Part shown: positions 1 to 5,681 of the stretch, one piece after another
Layout: the number at the start of each line of letters is the position of its first letter
Position numbering within the stretch: the stretch's first letter is position 1
Assembly: GCA_910587905.1 (NCBI GenBank)
Contig: CAJUOF010000010.1
Location: 1-7,063 of the forward strand
From: an uncultured Lachnospiraceae bacterium
GTDB taxonomy: Bacteria > Bacillota_A > Clostridia > Lachnospirales > Lachnospiraceae
Reading direction: 5' to 3'
Length of the DNA: 7,063 nt
The notes under the pieces: generated by a model
The model's database searches: none
What the model was told of the DNA's origin: nothing
What the model saw: the letters and a program-made list of their open reading frames with translations, nothing else
Position numbers and translations under genes: made by a program

Positions 1-187
1 CTTTCAACTTTTTTTGTCCAAAGTATTGACATAGGTCCATCTTCAAAAAGGTGCAAAACGCGTGCGGATTTCCCGCTTCGCAGACTGCACCCGTTTCACC
101 TCCGTCTCCCCAACATCCTGATGCATAATTTTCTGTATTTTCAAAATGAATGTGCCGCTGCCTTGCCACAAACGCATACCCTTTTCC

Positions 188-205
188 AAGTTCCATCAGG
201 AACTT
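188..205. repeat. Small perfect hairpin, left intergenic region
   Basis: AAGTTCC (188-194) and GGAACTT (199-205) form a perfect 7-bp inverted repeat around the 4-base loop ATCA. No T-run follows on either strand, so it does not qualify as an intrinsic terminator. It lies 14 bases from the larger hairpin at 219-279, and both would be in the 3' untranslated RNA if transcription continues past the SDR gene. Function unknown. Confidence 0.5.
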
Positions 206-218
206 CTGCGGATAAGAG

Positions 219-279
219 CAGAGAGAATCCCCTGGATTCAGGTTTTTTCAAGCTCTGACATCCTGTGGGATTCTCTCTG
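219..279. repeat. Long stem-loop downstream of the SDR gene
   Basis: CAGAGAGAATCCC (219-231) is the exact reverse complement of 267-279, giving a 13-bp perfect stem. Inside it, GGAT/ATCC and TCAG/CTGA pairings extend the structure with small bulges, leaving a loop rich in A on the minus strand. It lies about 160 bases past the SDR stop codon. The flank after the stem has no clear T-run on the minus strand (CTCTTATCCG), so it may be a 3'-end stabilising or processing structure, or a remnant of a mobile palindrome, rather than a classical terminator. The rest of 1-438 shows no ORF with a ribosome binding site on either strand and no recognisable RNA gene. Confidence 0.55.
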
Positions 280-438
280 TTCATTTTATCAAGCTTATTT
301 CAGGGCGCCACAATCCACTGGCCTTATTTTTTCAGCCTCCCCTTCTTACTCTGAATGTTCCATGGGATTCTTCTTTTTACAAAAATCATGGAATGAAATC
401 GGCATTAACCGACGGTTCCGCCTTTACGCACCCACATT

Positions 439-1197
439 TTAGTCCATATGGGACCCACCGTTGATGTCGATCTCCTCACCGGTGATATAGGAGGCCTCCC
501 GGGAAGCCAGGAACACGATGGCGGCGGCCACCTCATCCGGCTCTCCGGGGCGTCCCATGGGGATGGCGTCGATGACCGGCTTCGCCTGCTCCGGGGACAT
601 GCTCTTCCAGATGTCCGTGTTGATTAAGCCGGGGCACACGCAGTTGGTGGTGATCCCGTACTGGGACACCTCCCTGGCCAGGTTCTTGGAAAAGCCCAGC
701 ACGGCCGCCTTGGATGCAGAATAATGGGCTCCGCCGAAGACGCCACCGCCCCGCTTTCCGGAGACGGAAGACAGATGGACGATGCGGCCGTAGTTCTGCT
801 TCTTCATCACCTCGCAGACCGCCTTGGTTAAGAGGAACAGGCCGAACATGTTGACGCTGAAAATCCTCTGCATGTCGCCAAGGGTCATGTCCGCCACAGT
901 GACCTTCTGGGAAATCCCGGCATTGTTGACCAGCACGTCGATGCGGCCGTAGAGCTTCACCACCGACTCCACCAACGACGCCACGTTTTCTTCCTCACAG
1001 AGATTGCCGGCAAAGCCCGCCGCCTCGAATCCCGCTTCCTTCAACTCTTTCACGTTGGCGTCAACACCTTCCTTATTAATGTCGCAGAGCACGACCTTTG
1101 CGCCCAGCCCGGCGAAGGAGTGTGCAAACACCCGTCCCATTCCCCTGGGGGAACCGGCCCCCGTGATCAAAACAACCTGGTCTTTAAAATCAAACAT
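439..1197 (-). CDS. SDR-family NAD(P)-dependent oxidoreductase
   Basis: A classical short-chain dehydrogenase/reductase of 252 aa, the usual length for this family. Seen in order: a Rossmann glycine motif TGAGSPRGMG (residues 12-21), an acidic residue D39 after the second beta strand (known to favour NAD over NADP), NNAG (91-94), and the catalytic set N116, S144, Y159 and K163 (YSASK). The substrate-side CPGLINTDI and the C-terminal ITGEEIDINGG are also typical. The start at 1197 is chosen because AAGGAGG lies 8 bases upstream; an in-frame ATG at 1218 lies upstream of that ribosome binding site. SDRs of this type interconvert hydroxyl and keto groups on sugars, sugar acids or polyols. Last gene of the transketolase operon, from which it is now separated by an inserted palindromic element. 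Specific substrate not readable from the sequence. Confidence 0.93.
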   Translation of the reverse strand: MFDFKDQVVLITGAGSPRGMGRVFAHSFAGLGAKVVLCDINKEGVDANVKELKEAGFEAAGFAGNLCEEENVASLVESVVKLYGRIDVLVNNAGISQKVTVADMTLGDMQRIFSVNMFGLFLLTKAVCEVMKKQNYGRIVHLSSVSGKRGGGVFGGAHYSASKAAVLGFSKNLAREVSQYGITTNCVCPGLINTDIWKSMSPEQAKPVIDAIPMGRPGEPDEVAAAIVFLASREASYITGEEIDINGGSHMD

Positions 1198-1205
1198 GAT
1201 GGTAT

Positions 1206-1212
1206 CCTCCTT
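1206..1212 (-). promoter_or_regulatory. Ribosome binding site deciding the SDR start
   Basis: AAGGAGG on the minus strand, 8 bases before the ATG at 1197. The upstream in-frame ATG at 1218 precedes this site and is not the start. The site lies outside the inserted palindromic element, so translation initiation of the SDR gene should survive the insertion. Confidence 0.85.
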
Positions 1213-1215
1213 ATT

Positions 1216-1226
1216 CAAAAATCACT
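1216..1226. repeat. Target-site duplication, left copy (11 bp)
   Basis: CAAAAATCACT, identical to 1434-1444 and directly abutting the left terminal inverted repeat. It contains a second copy of the transketolase stop codon (TGA, read on the minus strand at 1222-1224), which marks where the operon junction was before insertion. Confidence 0.8.
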
Positions 1227-1433
1227 TGGGTAATTGCGAAATATGAGATTGCGGGAATATTCTGCCAATATGTCCGTCCAAAGCTTGCAGCGCCAAACGT
1301 TCCAGCAAGCCCAGAACCGCAGAAGTCACTCGGAAACTCCTGCCTTCTCCGGTCTTGCTTCCACGGCGCAGAGGGCTTTTCCCGGAAATATTGTCAGAAT
1401 ATTCGACAAGTTTTTGAGCTCCGCAATTACCCA
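1227..1433. mobile_element. MITE-like palindromic insertion element (207 bp)
   Basis: Non-coding element ending in a perfect 12-bp terminal inverted repeat, TGGGTAATTGCG (1227-1238) and its complement (1422-1433), flanked by an 11-bp direct repeat. A strong subterminal inverted repeat follows: GAATATTCTG at 1255-1264 pairs with 1395-1404, and similarity continues for about 10 more bases. Arm matching goes on, imperfectly, to the middle, where CAGAAGT (1320-1326) faces ACTCCTG (1336-1342), so the centre of symmetry is near 1331, the exact middle of the element. It has no transposase, so it would depend on an enzyme supplied in trans by an insertion sequence with the same ends; the 11-bp duplication would suit IS4-type elements, but that assignment is a guess. 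Transcribed, it would form one very long imperfect RNA hairpin between two operon genes. The short ORFs crossing it are not believable genes. Confidence 0.83.
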
Positions 1434-1444
1434 CAAAAATCACT
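1434..1444. repeat. Target-site duplication, right copy (11 bp)
   Basis: CAAAAATCACT, identical to 1216-1226 and abutting the right terminal inverted repeat. It overlaps the end of the transketolase C-terminal subunit gene: the TGA stop at 1440-1442 lies inside it. Confidence 0.8.
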
Positions 1445-2375
1445 GCATTCTTTTTGCGATCTTAACAATATTTCCGGCGGTAATGCCGTTGAGCTCCAAA
1501 AGCCGCTCATAGGGAGCCGACTGGCCGAACTGGTCCTGGATGCCAACCCGCTTCACAAGGCCTTTCCCCATCTCGGCGACGACCTCGCAGACCGCAGAGC
1601 CAAGGCCGTTCAGGATGTTGTGGTCTTCCACGGTGATAATCTTCCCGATCTCATTGACGGCGGCCGTCACCGCCTCCACGTCCAAGGGCTTGATGGTGTG
1701 CATATCCAGTACCCTCGCCGAAATCCCTTCCTTCTCCAGGGTTTCCGCCGCCTCGATGGCCAGGCGGACCGTGTCGCCGTTGGCGATAATGGCCACGTCC
1801 TTTCCGTCCCGGATCCGGTGGGCCTTGCCGATGGTGAGTTCCACATCCTCATCGTAAATCTGGGGCACTGCGTCCCTGGTAAAGCGCAGGTACATGGGGC
1901 CGTAGGTCTCTACCGCTTCCCGGCAAAGCTTCCTGGCGGCGTTGTAGTCGGCGGGCATGATGACCGTCATATTAGGAATAGTCCTGAGGACCCCCATGTC
2001 CTCGATGGACTGATGGGAAGCGCCGTCGTTGGCCGGAGTCACGCCGCCGTGGGAGCAGGCGATCTTCACGTTCAGGTTGGGATAGCAAATTTCCTGGCGG
2101 ATCATCTCACACATGCGCAGGGAGCCGAACACCGCATAGGTGACCACGAAAGGAATCTTTCCGCAGGTGGCAAGCCCGGCGGCAAAGCCCGCTCCGTTCT
2201 GCTCCGCAATCCCCACGTTGAGATACTGGTCCGGCAGTTCCTTGCGGAATTCCCCGGTCTTGCAGCTCTTCCCGATATCAATGTCCACCACCAGAATGTC
2301 CGAATTCTTCTTGCCAAGCTCTACAATTTCCCTTCCAAAGCCGTCACGGGTCGGTATCATCTTCTTCTCACTCAT
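1440..2375 (-). CDS. Transketolase, C-terminal subunit (pyrimidine-binding + C domains)
   Basis: A 311-aa protein matching the second half of a transketolase, as in split bacterial transketolases. Seen: GIAEQN (residues 55-60) carrying the Glu known to protonate the aminopyrimidine of thiamine diphosphate; the aromatic stretch FVVTYAVF (76-83) of the cofactor pocket; SHGG (108-111); GASHQSIED (118-126); PADY (141-144); RFTR (164-167); then the C-terminal domain with HTIKPLD (226-232), VEDHNILNGLGS (249-260) and FGQSAPYE (283-290). With the upstream subunit it would transfer a two-carbon ketol unit from a ketose to an aldose in the cytoplasm. The ATG at 2375 is preferred because AGGAGG is 9 bases upstream; the ATG at 2381 is only 3 bases from it. 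It starts 18 bases after the N-subunit stop. Its own stop codon lies in the target duplication of the downstream insertion, leaving the protein apparently complete. DXP synthase has related domains but is a single longer chain. Confidence 0.93.
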   Translation of the reverse strand: MSEKKMIPTRDGFGREIVELGKKNSDILVVDIDIGKSCKTGEFRKELPDQYLNVGIAEQNGAGFAAGLATCGKIPFVVTYAVFGSLRMCEMIRQEICYPNLNVKIACSHGGVTPANDGASHQSIEDMGVLRTIPNMTVIMPADYNAARKLCREAVETYGPMYLRFTRDAVPQIYDEDVELTIGKAHRIRDGKDVAIIANGDTVRLAIEAAETLEKEGISARVLDMHTIKPLDVEAVTAAVNEIGKIITVEDHNILNGLGSAVCEVVAEMGKGLVKRVGIQDQFGQSAPYERLLELNGITAGNIVKIAKRMQ

Positions 2376-2384
2376 TGTCATAGC

Positions 2385-2390
2385 CCTCCT
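2385..2390 (-). promoter_or_regulatory. Ribosome binding site of transketolase C-subunit
   Basis: AGGAGG within the 18-base gap between the two transketolase subunit genes. Spacing is 9 bases to the ATG at 2375 and 3 bases to the ATG at 2381, which favours the former. The alternative adds only two residues. Confidence 0.75.
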
Positions 2391-2393
2391 CGC

Positions 2394-3230
2394 TTATTTG
2401 ATGAGCTGGGCTTCCAGCTCCGCCATCGCCTGCTTATACTGCTCCTCATTGGGAGCGACTCCGTGCCAGCCGCACTGATTCTCCATGAAGGAAACACCCT
2501 TGCCCTTGACCGTGTGGGCAAACAGGCATTTCGGCTTTCCGTTTTTGGAGACATAACACTTATCCAGCGCCGCCACAATCTCCTCCATGCTGTGGCCGTC
2601 AATCTCGATGACCTCCCAGCCGAAAGCCCTGAACTTCTCCCCCAGGTCGCCGTTGGGCATGACCTCGTCGCAGGTGCCGTCAAGCTGCAGGTTGTTGACG
2701 TCCACAAAGGTAACCAGGTTGTCAAGGCCGTATTTGTGGGCCGTGTTGGCGGCCTCCCAGATCTCGCCCTCCTGGGCCTCGCCGTCGCCGACCACGCAGA
2801 ACACCTTGTAGTCCTTCTGATCCAGCTTCGCCGCCATGGCCATCCCGGCCGCACAGGCCAGCCCCTGTCCCAGGGAGCCCGTGGAGATGTCGATGCCGGG
2901 GCATTTGTTCATGGAAGGATGGCCCTGAAGCTTGGAGCCCTCCTTCCGCAGGGTGTCAAGCTCCTCCTCCGGGAAGAATCCCACCGTCGCCAGGCAGGCG
3001 TACTGGATGGGGCACACATGGCCTTTGGAGAGCACCATGCGGTCCCGGTCCTCCAAGCGGGGATTTTTCGGGTCAATGTTCATGTACCTAAAATAGCAGG
3101 CAGTTACAAAATCCGCCGCCGAGAGGGAGCCGCCGGGATGGCCCGACTGCGCCTTGTAGATCATGTCGATCACCTTCATGCGCATTTTCGTGGCCGCATT
3201 CTTCAGATCTTTCATGGATACGTCTTTCAT
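2394..3230 (-). CDS. Transketolase, N-terminal subunit (thiamine diphosphate-binding domain)
   Basis: A 278-aa protein equal to the first, pyrophosphate-binding domain of transketolase. Seen: SGHPGG (29-34), SKGH (68-71), LQGHP (101-105), STGSLGQGL (116-124), the thiamine diphosphate and metal motif from GDG (148-150) to NN (179-180), VKGKGVSF (241-248) and CGWHG (253-257). These histidines and the GDG...NN motif are the known cofactor and substrate contacts of the family, and none appears to be missing. The start at 3230 is chosen because GAGGTGA lies 5 bases upstream; an in-frame ATG at 3305 would add 25 residues but has no ribosome binding site. First gene of an operon with the C-subunit and the SDR. 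Its promoter at 3361-3388 carries two operator copies shared with the TRAP operon, which points to inducible catabolism rather than housekeeping pentose phosphate metabolism. The sugar substrate is unknown. Confidence 0.93.
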   Translation of the reverse strand: MKDVSMKDLKNAATKMRMKVIDMIYKAQSGHPGGSLSAADFVTACYFRYMNIDPKNPRLEDRDRMVLSKGHVCPIQYACLATVGFFPEEELDTLRKEGSKLQGHPSMNKCPGIDISTGSLGQGLACAAGMAMAAKLDQKDYKVFCVVGDGEAQEGEIWEAANTAHKYGLDNLVTFVDVNNLQLDGTCDEVMPNGDLGEKFRAFGWEVIEIDGHSMEEIVAALDKCYVSKNGKPKCLFAHTVKGKGVSFMENQCGWHGVAPNEEQYKQAMAELEAQLIK

Positions 3231-3235
3231 AGAAA

Positions 3236-3242
3236 TCACCTC
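3236..3242 (-). promoter_or_regulatory. Ribosome binding site deciding the transketolase N-subunit start
   Basis: GAGGTGA on the minus strand, 5 bases before the ATG at 3230. No comparable site precedes the longer in-frame start at 3305. Confidence 0.8.
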
Positions 3243-3337
3243 ATTGTTGAACGTTTTAATAGTTGCGTGAAACATTTGCTGCTCTGTTGCCTTGCCGTTA
3301 TGCATGTTCTTGGATGTTTTTTATTGATCGTATGTAG

Positions 3338-3350
3338 TATGTCTGACAAA
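3338..3350. promoter_or_regulatory. GntR/FadR-type operator, transketolase promoter, downstream site
   Basis: Perfect palindromic core TGTCTGACA (3340-3348), with outer T3338 pairing A3350 and one mismatched pair between. It lies just past the predicted transcription start, a position typical of repression. Its centre is 33 bp (about three helical turns) from the centre of the second site. Its 18-base context, TATGTCTGACAAATGACA, recurs exactly at the TRAP promoter. Confidence 0.72.
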
Positions 3351-3360
3351 TGACACTTTA

Positions 3361-3388
3361 ACTATACCACTTTGTCTGACAAAGTCAA
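3361..3388 (-). promoter_or_regulatory. Sigma-A-type promoter of the transketolase-SDR operon
   Basis: On the minus strand, TTGACT (-35, at 3383-3388) and TATAGT (-10, at 3361-3366) are separated by 16 bases. Each hexamer matches the consensus at 5 of 6 positions. Transcription would begin near 3354, leaving a leader of about 120 bases before the ATG at 3230. A perfect palindromic operator fills the spacer and overlaps the -35, so a bound protein would exclude RNA polymerase. Confidence 0.72.
3369..3385. promoter_or_regulatory. GntR/FadR-type operator, perfect 17-bp palindrome
   Basis: ACTTTGTCTGACAAAGT is an exact palindrome around T3377. Its core TTGTCTGACAA fits TNGTNNNACNA, the operator pattern established for FadR-subfamily GntR regulators. 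It sits between the -35 and -10 of the transketolase promoter. The regulator gene is not in this window, so the family assignment rests only on the site. Confidence 0.78.
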
Positions 3389-3467
3389 GAGAGTTTTGCA
3401 GGTTTTACGTTTTTACCAAAATGTGCTATCTGTTTTTGTGAAAAATGACGGTTTGCTCCGGCAACAC

Positions 3468-3619
3468 GGAAGTAAATCGGTTCTTTTCACGCCAGAACAC
3501 GCTCCCGCTCATAAAAGCTCGCAGCGGATACTAAGTGTTTTCCGGCGCTGCCGCTTGGAAACCACTAAGTACCGGCGGCTTTTATACGGTTCTAGCTTAG
3601 AAAAAAACGATTTACTTCC
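3468..3619. repeat. Nested hairpin repeat, copy 1
   Basis: An outer 12-bp perfect inverted repeat (GGAAGTAAATCG at 3468-3479 with 3608-3619) encloses a small hairpin GTTCT-9 bases-AGAAC (3480-3498), a 75-base central hairpin closed by ATAAAAGC/GCTTTTAT (3511-3518 with 3578-3585), and a degenerate hairpin starting GGTTCTAGCTTAGAA. Drawn out, it resembles a cloverleaf. The stretch from about 3512 onward aligns with copy 2 at 3656-3767. No coding potential. Lies between the TRAP operon and the transketolase promoter; function unknown. Confidence 0.7.
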
Positions 3620-3655
3620 TGACAAAACAAGGACTCATAGTAGTCTCGGTACTTC

Positions 3656-3767
3656 GAAAGCTCGTAGCGGTACATAAGAGACTTCCTTCGCTTAGGCTCG
3701 GAACTCTCTAAGTACCGACGGCTTTCAAATGGTTCTGGCTTAGAAAGAACCATTTTTCTTCCTGTCA
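3656..3767. repeat. Nested hairpin repeat, copy 2
   Basis: Second copy in the same orientation, with a 71-base central hairpin closed by GAAAGC/GCTTTC (3656-3661 with 3721-3726) and a perfect 10-bp hairpin AAATGGTTCT/AGAACCATTT with a 9-base loop (3727-3755). Shared with copy 1: AAGCTCG, AGCGG, CTAAGTACCG.CGGCTTT, GGTTCT.GCTTAGAAA and ACTTCCTG-like/TCTTCCTG ends. Base changes in the arms are often matched across the stem between copies, which suggests that structure rather than sequence is kept. On the plus strand TTTTTCTT follows the small hairpin and looks terminator-like, but no plus-strand gene precedes it. Confidence 0.68.
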
Positions 3768-3800
3768 GAGCGGATATTCAGGGTGATGCTCAGCTCCGGT

Positions 3801-3863
3801 TGGCGCTAAACGAGTGCCACTTCACAAGGTACGCCTTCGGTGTGGCGCCGGTGTCCGGCGCCA
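3801..3863. other. GC-rich hairpin cluster after dctM
   Basis: Three hairpins in a row lie within 90 bases of the dctM stop: TGGCGCT/AGTGCCA (3801-3819, one G-U pair), a short AAGG/CCTT (3826-3837) and a perfect 9-bp TGGCGCCGG/CCGGCGCCA with a 3-base loop (3843-3863). None is followed by a T-run on the minus strand, so intrinsic termination is unlikely. They may protect the 3' end of the TRAP mRNA or slow polymerase before the transketolase operon. The remainder of 3389-3887 holds only the hairpin repeats described separately. Confidence 0.55.
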
Positions 3864-3887
3864 TGAAGGTCTGTAGCAGTCCCCGGC

Positions 3888-5177
3888 TCATCCCCCCACG
3901 AACATCGTGGAGATGAAGGGGAGGTAGGTGACCAGCAGGAGGATGACCAGCTCGGCAATCAGGCAGGGGACGATGCCCTTCGTAATCTCCTCGATCTTGA
4001 TGTCCCCGATGCCGCAGGCCACGTAGAGGTTCACCCCCACCGGCGGCGTGAAGAGGCCGATGGCCAGGTTGACGATCATGACCACGCCCAGGTGAATCGG
4101 ATGGATTCCCAGCTCCAGGGCCACCGGCGCAAAGAGCGGCGTGAAGATGTAGAGGGCCGAGGTGGAGTCCAGGAAGCAGCCGGCGATCAGCAGCACCACG
4201 TTGACGATGAGGAAGAAGATGATCCAGTTGCCTCCCGTGATGGCCAGCATGAAGCCCTTGATGGCCAGATCCAACCTGGCGCGGGTCAGCACATAGCCGA
4301 AAAGGGTTGCACCCATGGTGATGAACATGACCGTGGCCGTGGTGCTGCAGGAATCCACCAGGATACTGATGATCTTCTTCACATTCAGCTCCTTATAGAC
4401 GAAGACCCCAACCGCCAGCCCGTAGAACACGGACACGGCCGCCGCCTCCGTGGGCGTGAAAATGCTGCCGTAAATGCCGCCCAGGATGATGACCGGCATC
4501 AGAAGTCCCCAGAAGGCTCCCTTGAACGCCTGCCAGCGCTCCTTCCCCGTCGCCCTGGGAAGAACCTTTAAATCCAATTTCCTGCCCACCAGGAGGGCCG
4601 TGACGATCAGCCCTGCGCCCATGCAGAGTCCCGGAACCAGGCCGGACAAAAACAGGTCGGTAATCGAAGCGTCCGCGATGGAGCCGTAGACCACAAAGGT
4701 GATGGAGGGCGGAATCACCACGCCGATGGCTCCCCCGGCCGCGATCAGCGCACAGGAGAAGGCCGCCGGATAGCCGGCCTTTATGAGGGCCGGGATCATG
4801 ATCAGCCCCAGGGCCGCCACCGTGGCGGGGCCGGAACCGGAGATGGCCGCAAAGAAACAGGAGACCACCACGCAGACGATCGCCATTCCCCCTTTGATGT
4901 GTCCCAGGCACTTCTCCGCCAGGTTGATCAGCCGGCCGGAAATCCCCGCCTTCTCCATGACGTTGCCGGAAAGGATGAAAAAGGGGATGGCAAGCAGAAC
5001 AAACTTACTGCTGGCGGAGGAGCAGAGCCTGGGAAGCACGCTCATGATGGCGTCGACGGGCTTGCCCGCCCCCTGGACCAGAATGGCCGCCACGCTGGAC
5101 ATGCCCAGGCAGACGGCGATGGGCGCACCGAACACCAAAAGAAGCACAAAAAGTCCCAATAACACGATACCAGTCAT
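3888..5177 (-). CDS. dctM: TRAP transporter large permease subunit (DctM family)
   Basis: A 429-aa, very hydrophobic protein of the usual DctM length, with about a dozen membrane segments across its whole length. It carries the family signatures SGSGPATVA (113-121), GVVIPPS (152-158), IYGSIFTPTEAAAV (235-248), FLDSTSA (335-341) and FTPPVGVNLY (376-385). In TRAP systems this subunit forms the ion-coupled (usually Na+) path that moves the substrate delivered by the binding protein across the cytoplasmic membrane. Its ATG follows the dctQ TAA with no intervening base, and its ribosome binding site (AGGAGAGGAA) lies inside the end of dctQ, so the two are probably translationally coupled. The symbol is the family name and does not claim C4-dicarboxylates as the substrate. 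Last gene of the TRAP operon. Confidence 0.96.
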   Translation of the reverse strand: MTGIVLLGLFVLLLVFGAPIAVCLGMSSVAAILVQGAGKPVDAIMSVLPRLCSSASSKFVLLAIPFFILSGNVMEKAGISGRLINLAEKCLGHIKGGMAIVCVVVSCFFAAISGSGPATVAALGLIMIPALIKAGYPAAFSCALIAAGGAIGVVIPPSITFVVYGSIADASITDLFLSGLVPGLCMGAGLIVTALLVGRKLDLKVLPRATGKERWQAFKGAFWGLLMPVIILGGIYGSIFTPTEAAAVSVFYGLAVGVFVYKELNVKKIISILVDSCSTTATVMFITMGATLFGYVLTRARLDLAIKGFMLAITGGNWIIFFLIVNVVLLIAGCFLDSTSALYIFTPLFAPVALELGIHPIHLGVVMIVNLAIGLFTPPVGVNLYVACGIGDIKIEEITKGIVPCLIAELVILLLVTYLPFISTMFVGG

Positions 5178-5669
5178 TTATTCCTCTCCTTTCTGCGGCG
5201 CAGGGCCGTCTTCCCCGGAATGTCCCTTGACCATGTCGATGATGCCCTCGATGAAGGCCGCCATGGAAAAGGCCGCCCCCACCGGGACAAAGGAACCGTA
5301 GATCCACTCCGGCCACTGCATGGTGGCCGTCTCCTGCCCCATCCGGTACTGGCTTGCGACCATCTGGATGCCGAAGATCACGATCAGCAGGCAGAACAGG
5401 GCCGCGATCCCATAGGTGGTCACGTTGATAATGAGCCGCGCCTTGGGGCTTACCTTGTCCGTGACGATGGAAAGCCCCAGGTGGGCCTGACGGCGGGCCG
5501 CAATGGCCGTTCCCATAAAGCTCATGAGCACGAACAGATAGGTGGACATCTCGTCGGAGAATGCCAGGGAATTGTTGAATACATAGCGGGCGATGACGTT
5601 GGCAAAGACCAGCACCGCCATCACGGATACACAGGCACAGGCTACCACCTTTTCAATTTTTTCTAACAT
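5178..5669 (-). CDS. dctQ: TRAP transporter small permease subunit (DctQ family)
   Basis: A 163-aa protein with the four membrane segments expected of DctQ (roughly residues 9-30, 43-60, 80-104 and 125-147). It contains the family features FSDEMSTYLFVLMSF around the second segment, the charged loop RRQAHLG after it, and WPEWIYGSFVPVGA entering the fourth. In the known complex it packs against the large permease and helps position the binding protein. AGGAGG is 8 bases before the ATG and overlaps the dctP stop codon region (12-base gap). The C-terminus is a short, charged cytoplasmic tail. Identification is helped by its place between clear dctP and dctM genes, as DctQ sequences are poorly conserved. 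Confidence 0.92.
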   Translation of the reverse strand: MLEKIEKVVACACVSVMAVLVFANVIARYVFNNSLAFSDEMSTYLFVLMSFMGTAIAARRQAHLGLSIVTDKVSPKARLIINVTTYGIAALFCLLIVIFGIQMVASQYRMGQETATMQWPEWIYGSFVPVGAAFSMAAFIEGIIDMVKGHSGEDGPAPQKGEE

Positions 5670-5681
5670 AACAGCCCCCTC

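Noticed and set aside
26..31. TTGACA as a plus-strand -35 box
   Set aside because: No -10-like hexamer at 16-18 bases and no plus-strand gene downstream.
50..91. GGTGCA/TGCACC stem with inner TGCG/CGCA as a structured RNA
   Set aside because: Short interrupted pairing with large internal loops, no family recognised and no adjacent gene to regulate.
146..442. Plus-strand 98-codon open frame
   Set aside because: No ribosome binding site before the ATG, no recognisable motif, and it runs through both left-end hairpins. Chance frame.
1222..1443. Minus-strand 73-codon open frame, and a plus-strand one over the same stretch
   Set aside because: They lie almost wholly in the palindromic insertion element, end in its flanking repeats and have no family features.
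1620..3353. Plus-strand 577-codon open frame
   Set aside because: Antisense to both transketolase genes, whose motifs are unambiguous on the other strand. Long antisense frames are common opposite GC-rich genes.
3372..3677. Plus-strand 101-codon open frame starting in the operator
   Set aside because: No ribosome binding site, starts inside the palindrome and crosses the hairpin repeats.
3727..3760. Plus-strand intrinsic terminator
   Set aside because: Stem and TTTTTCTT tract look right, but no plus-strand gene lies upstream and the hairpin is part of the repeated unit.
3888..5669. DctM-DctQ as a fused permease
   Set aside because: A TAA stop is immediately followed by the dctM ATG with its own ribosome binding site, so they are separate, coupled genes.
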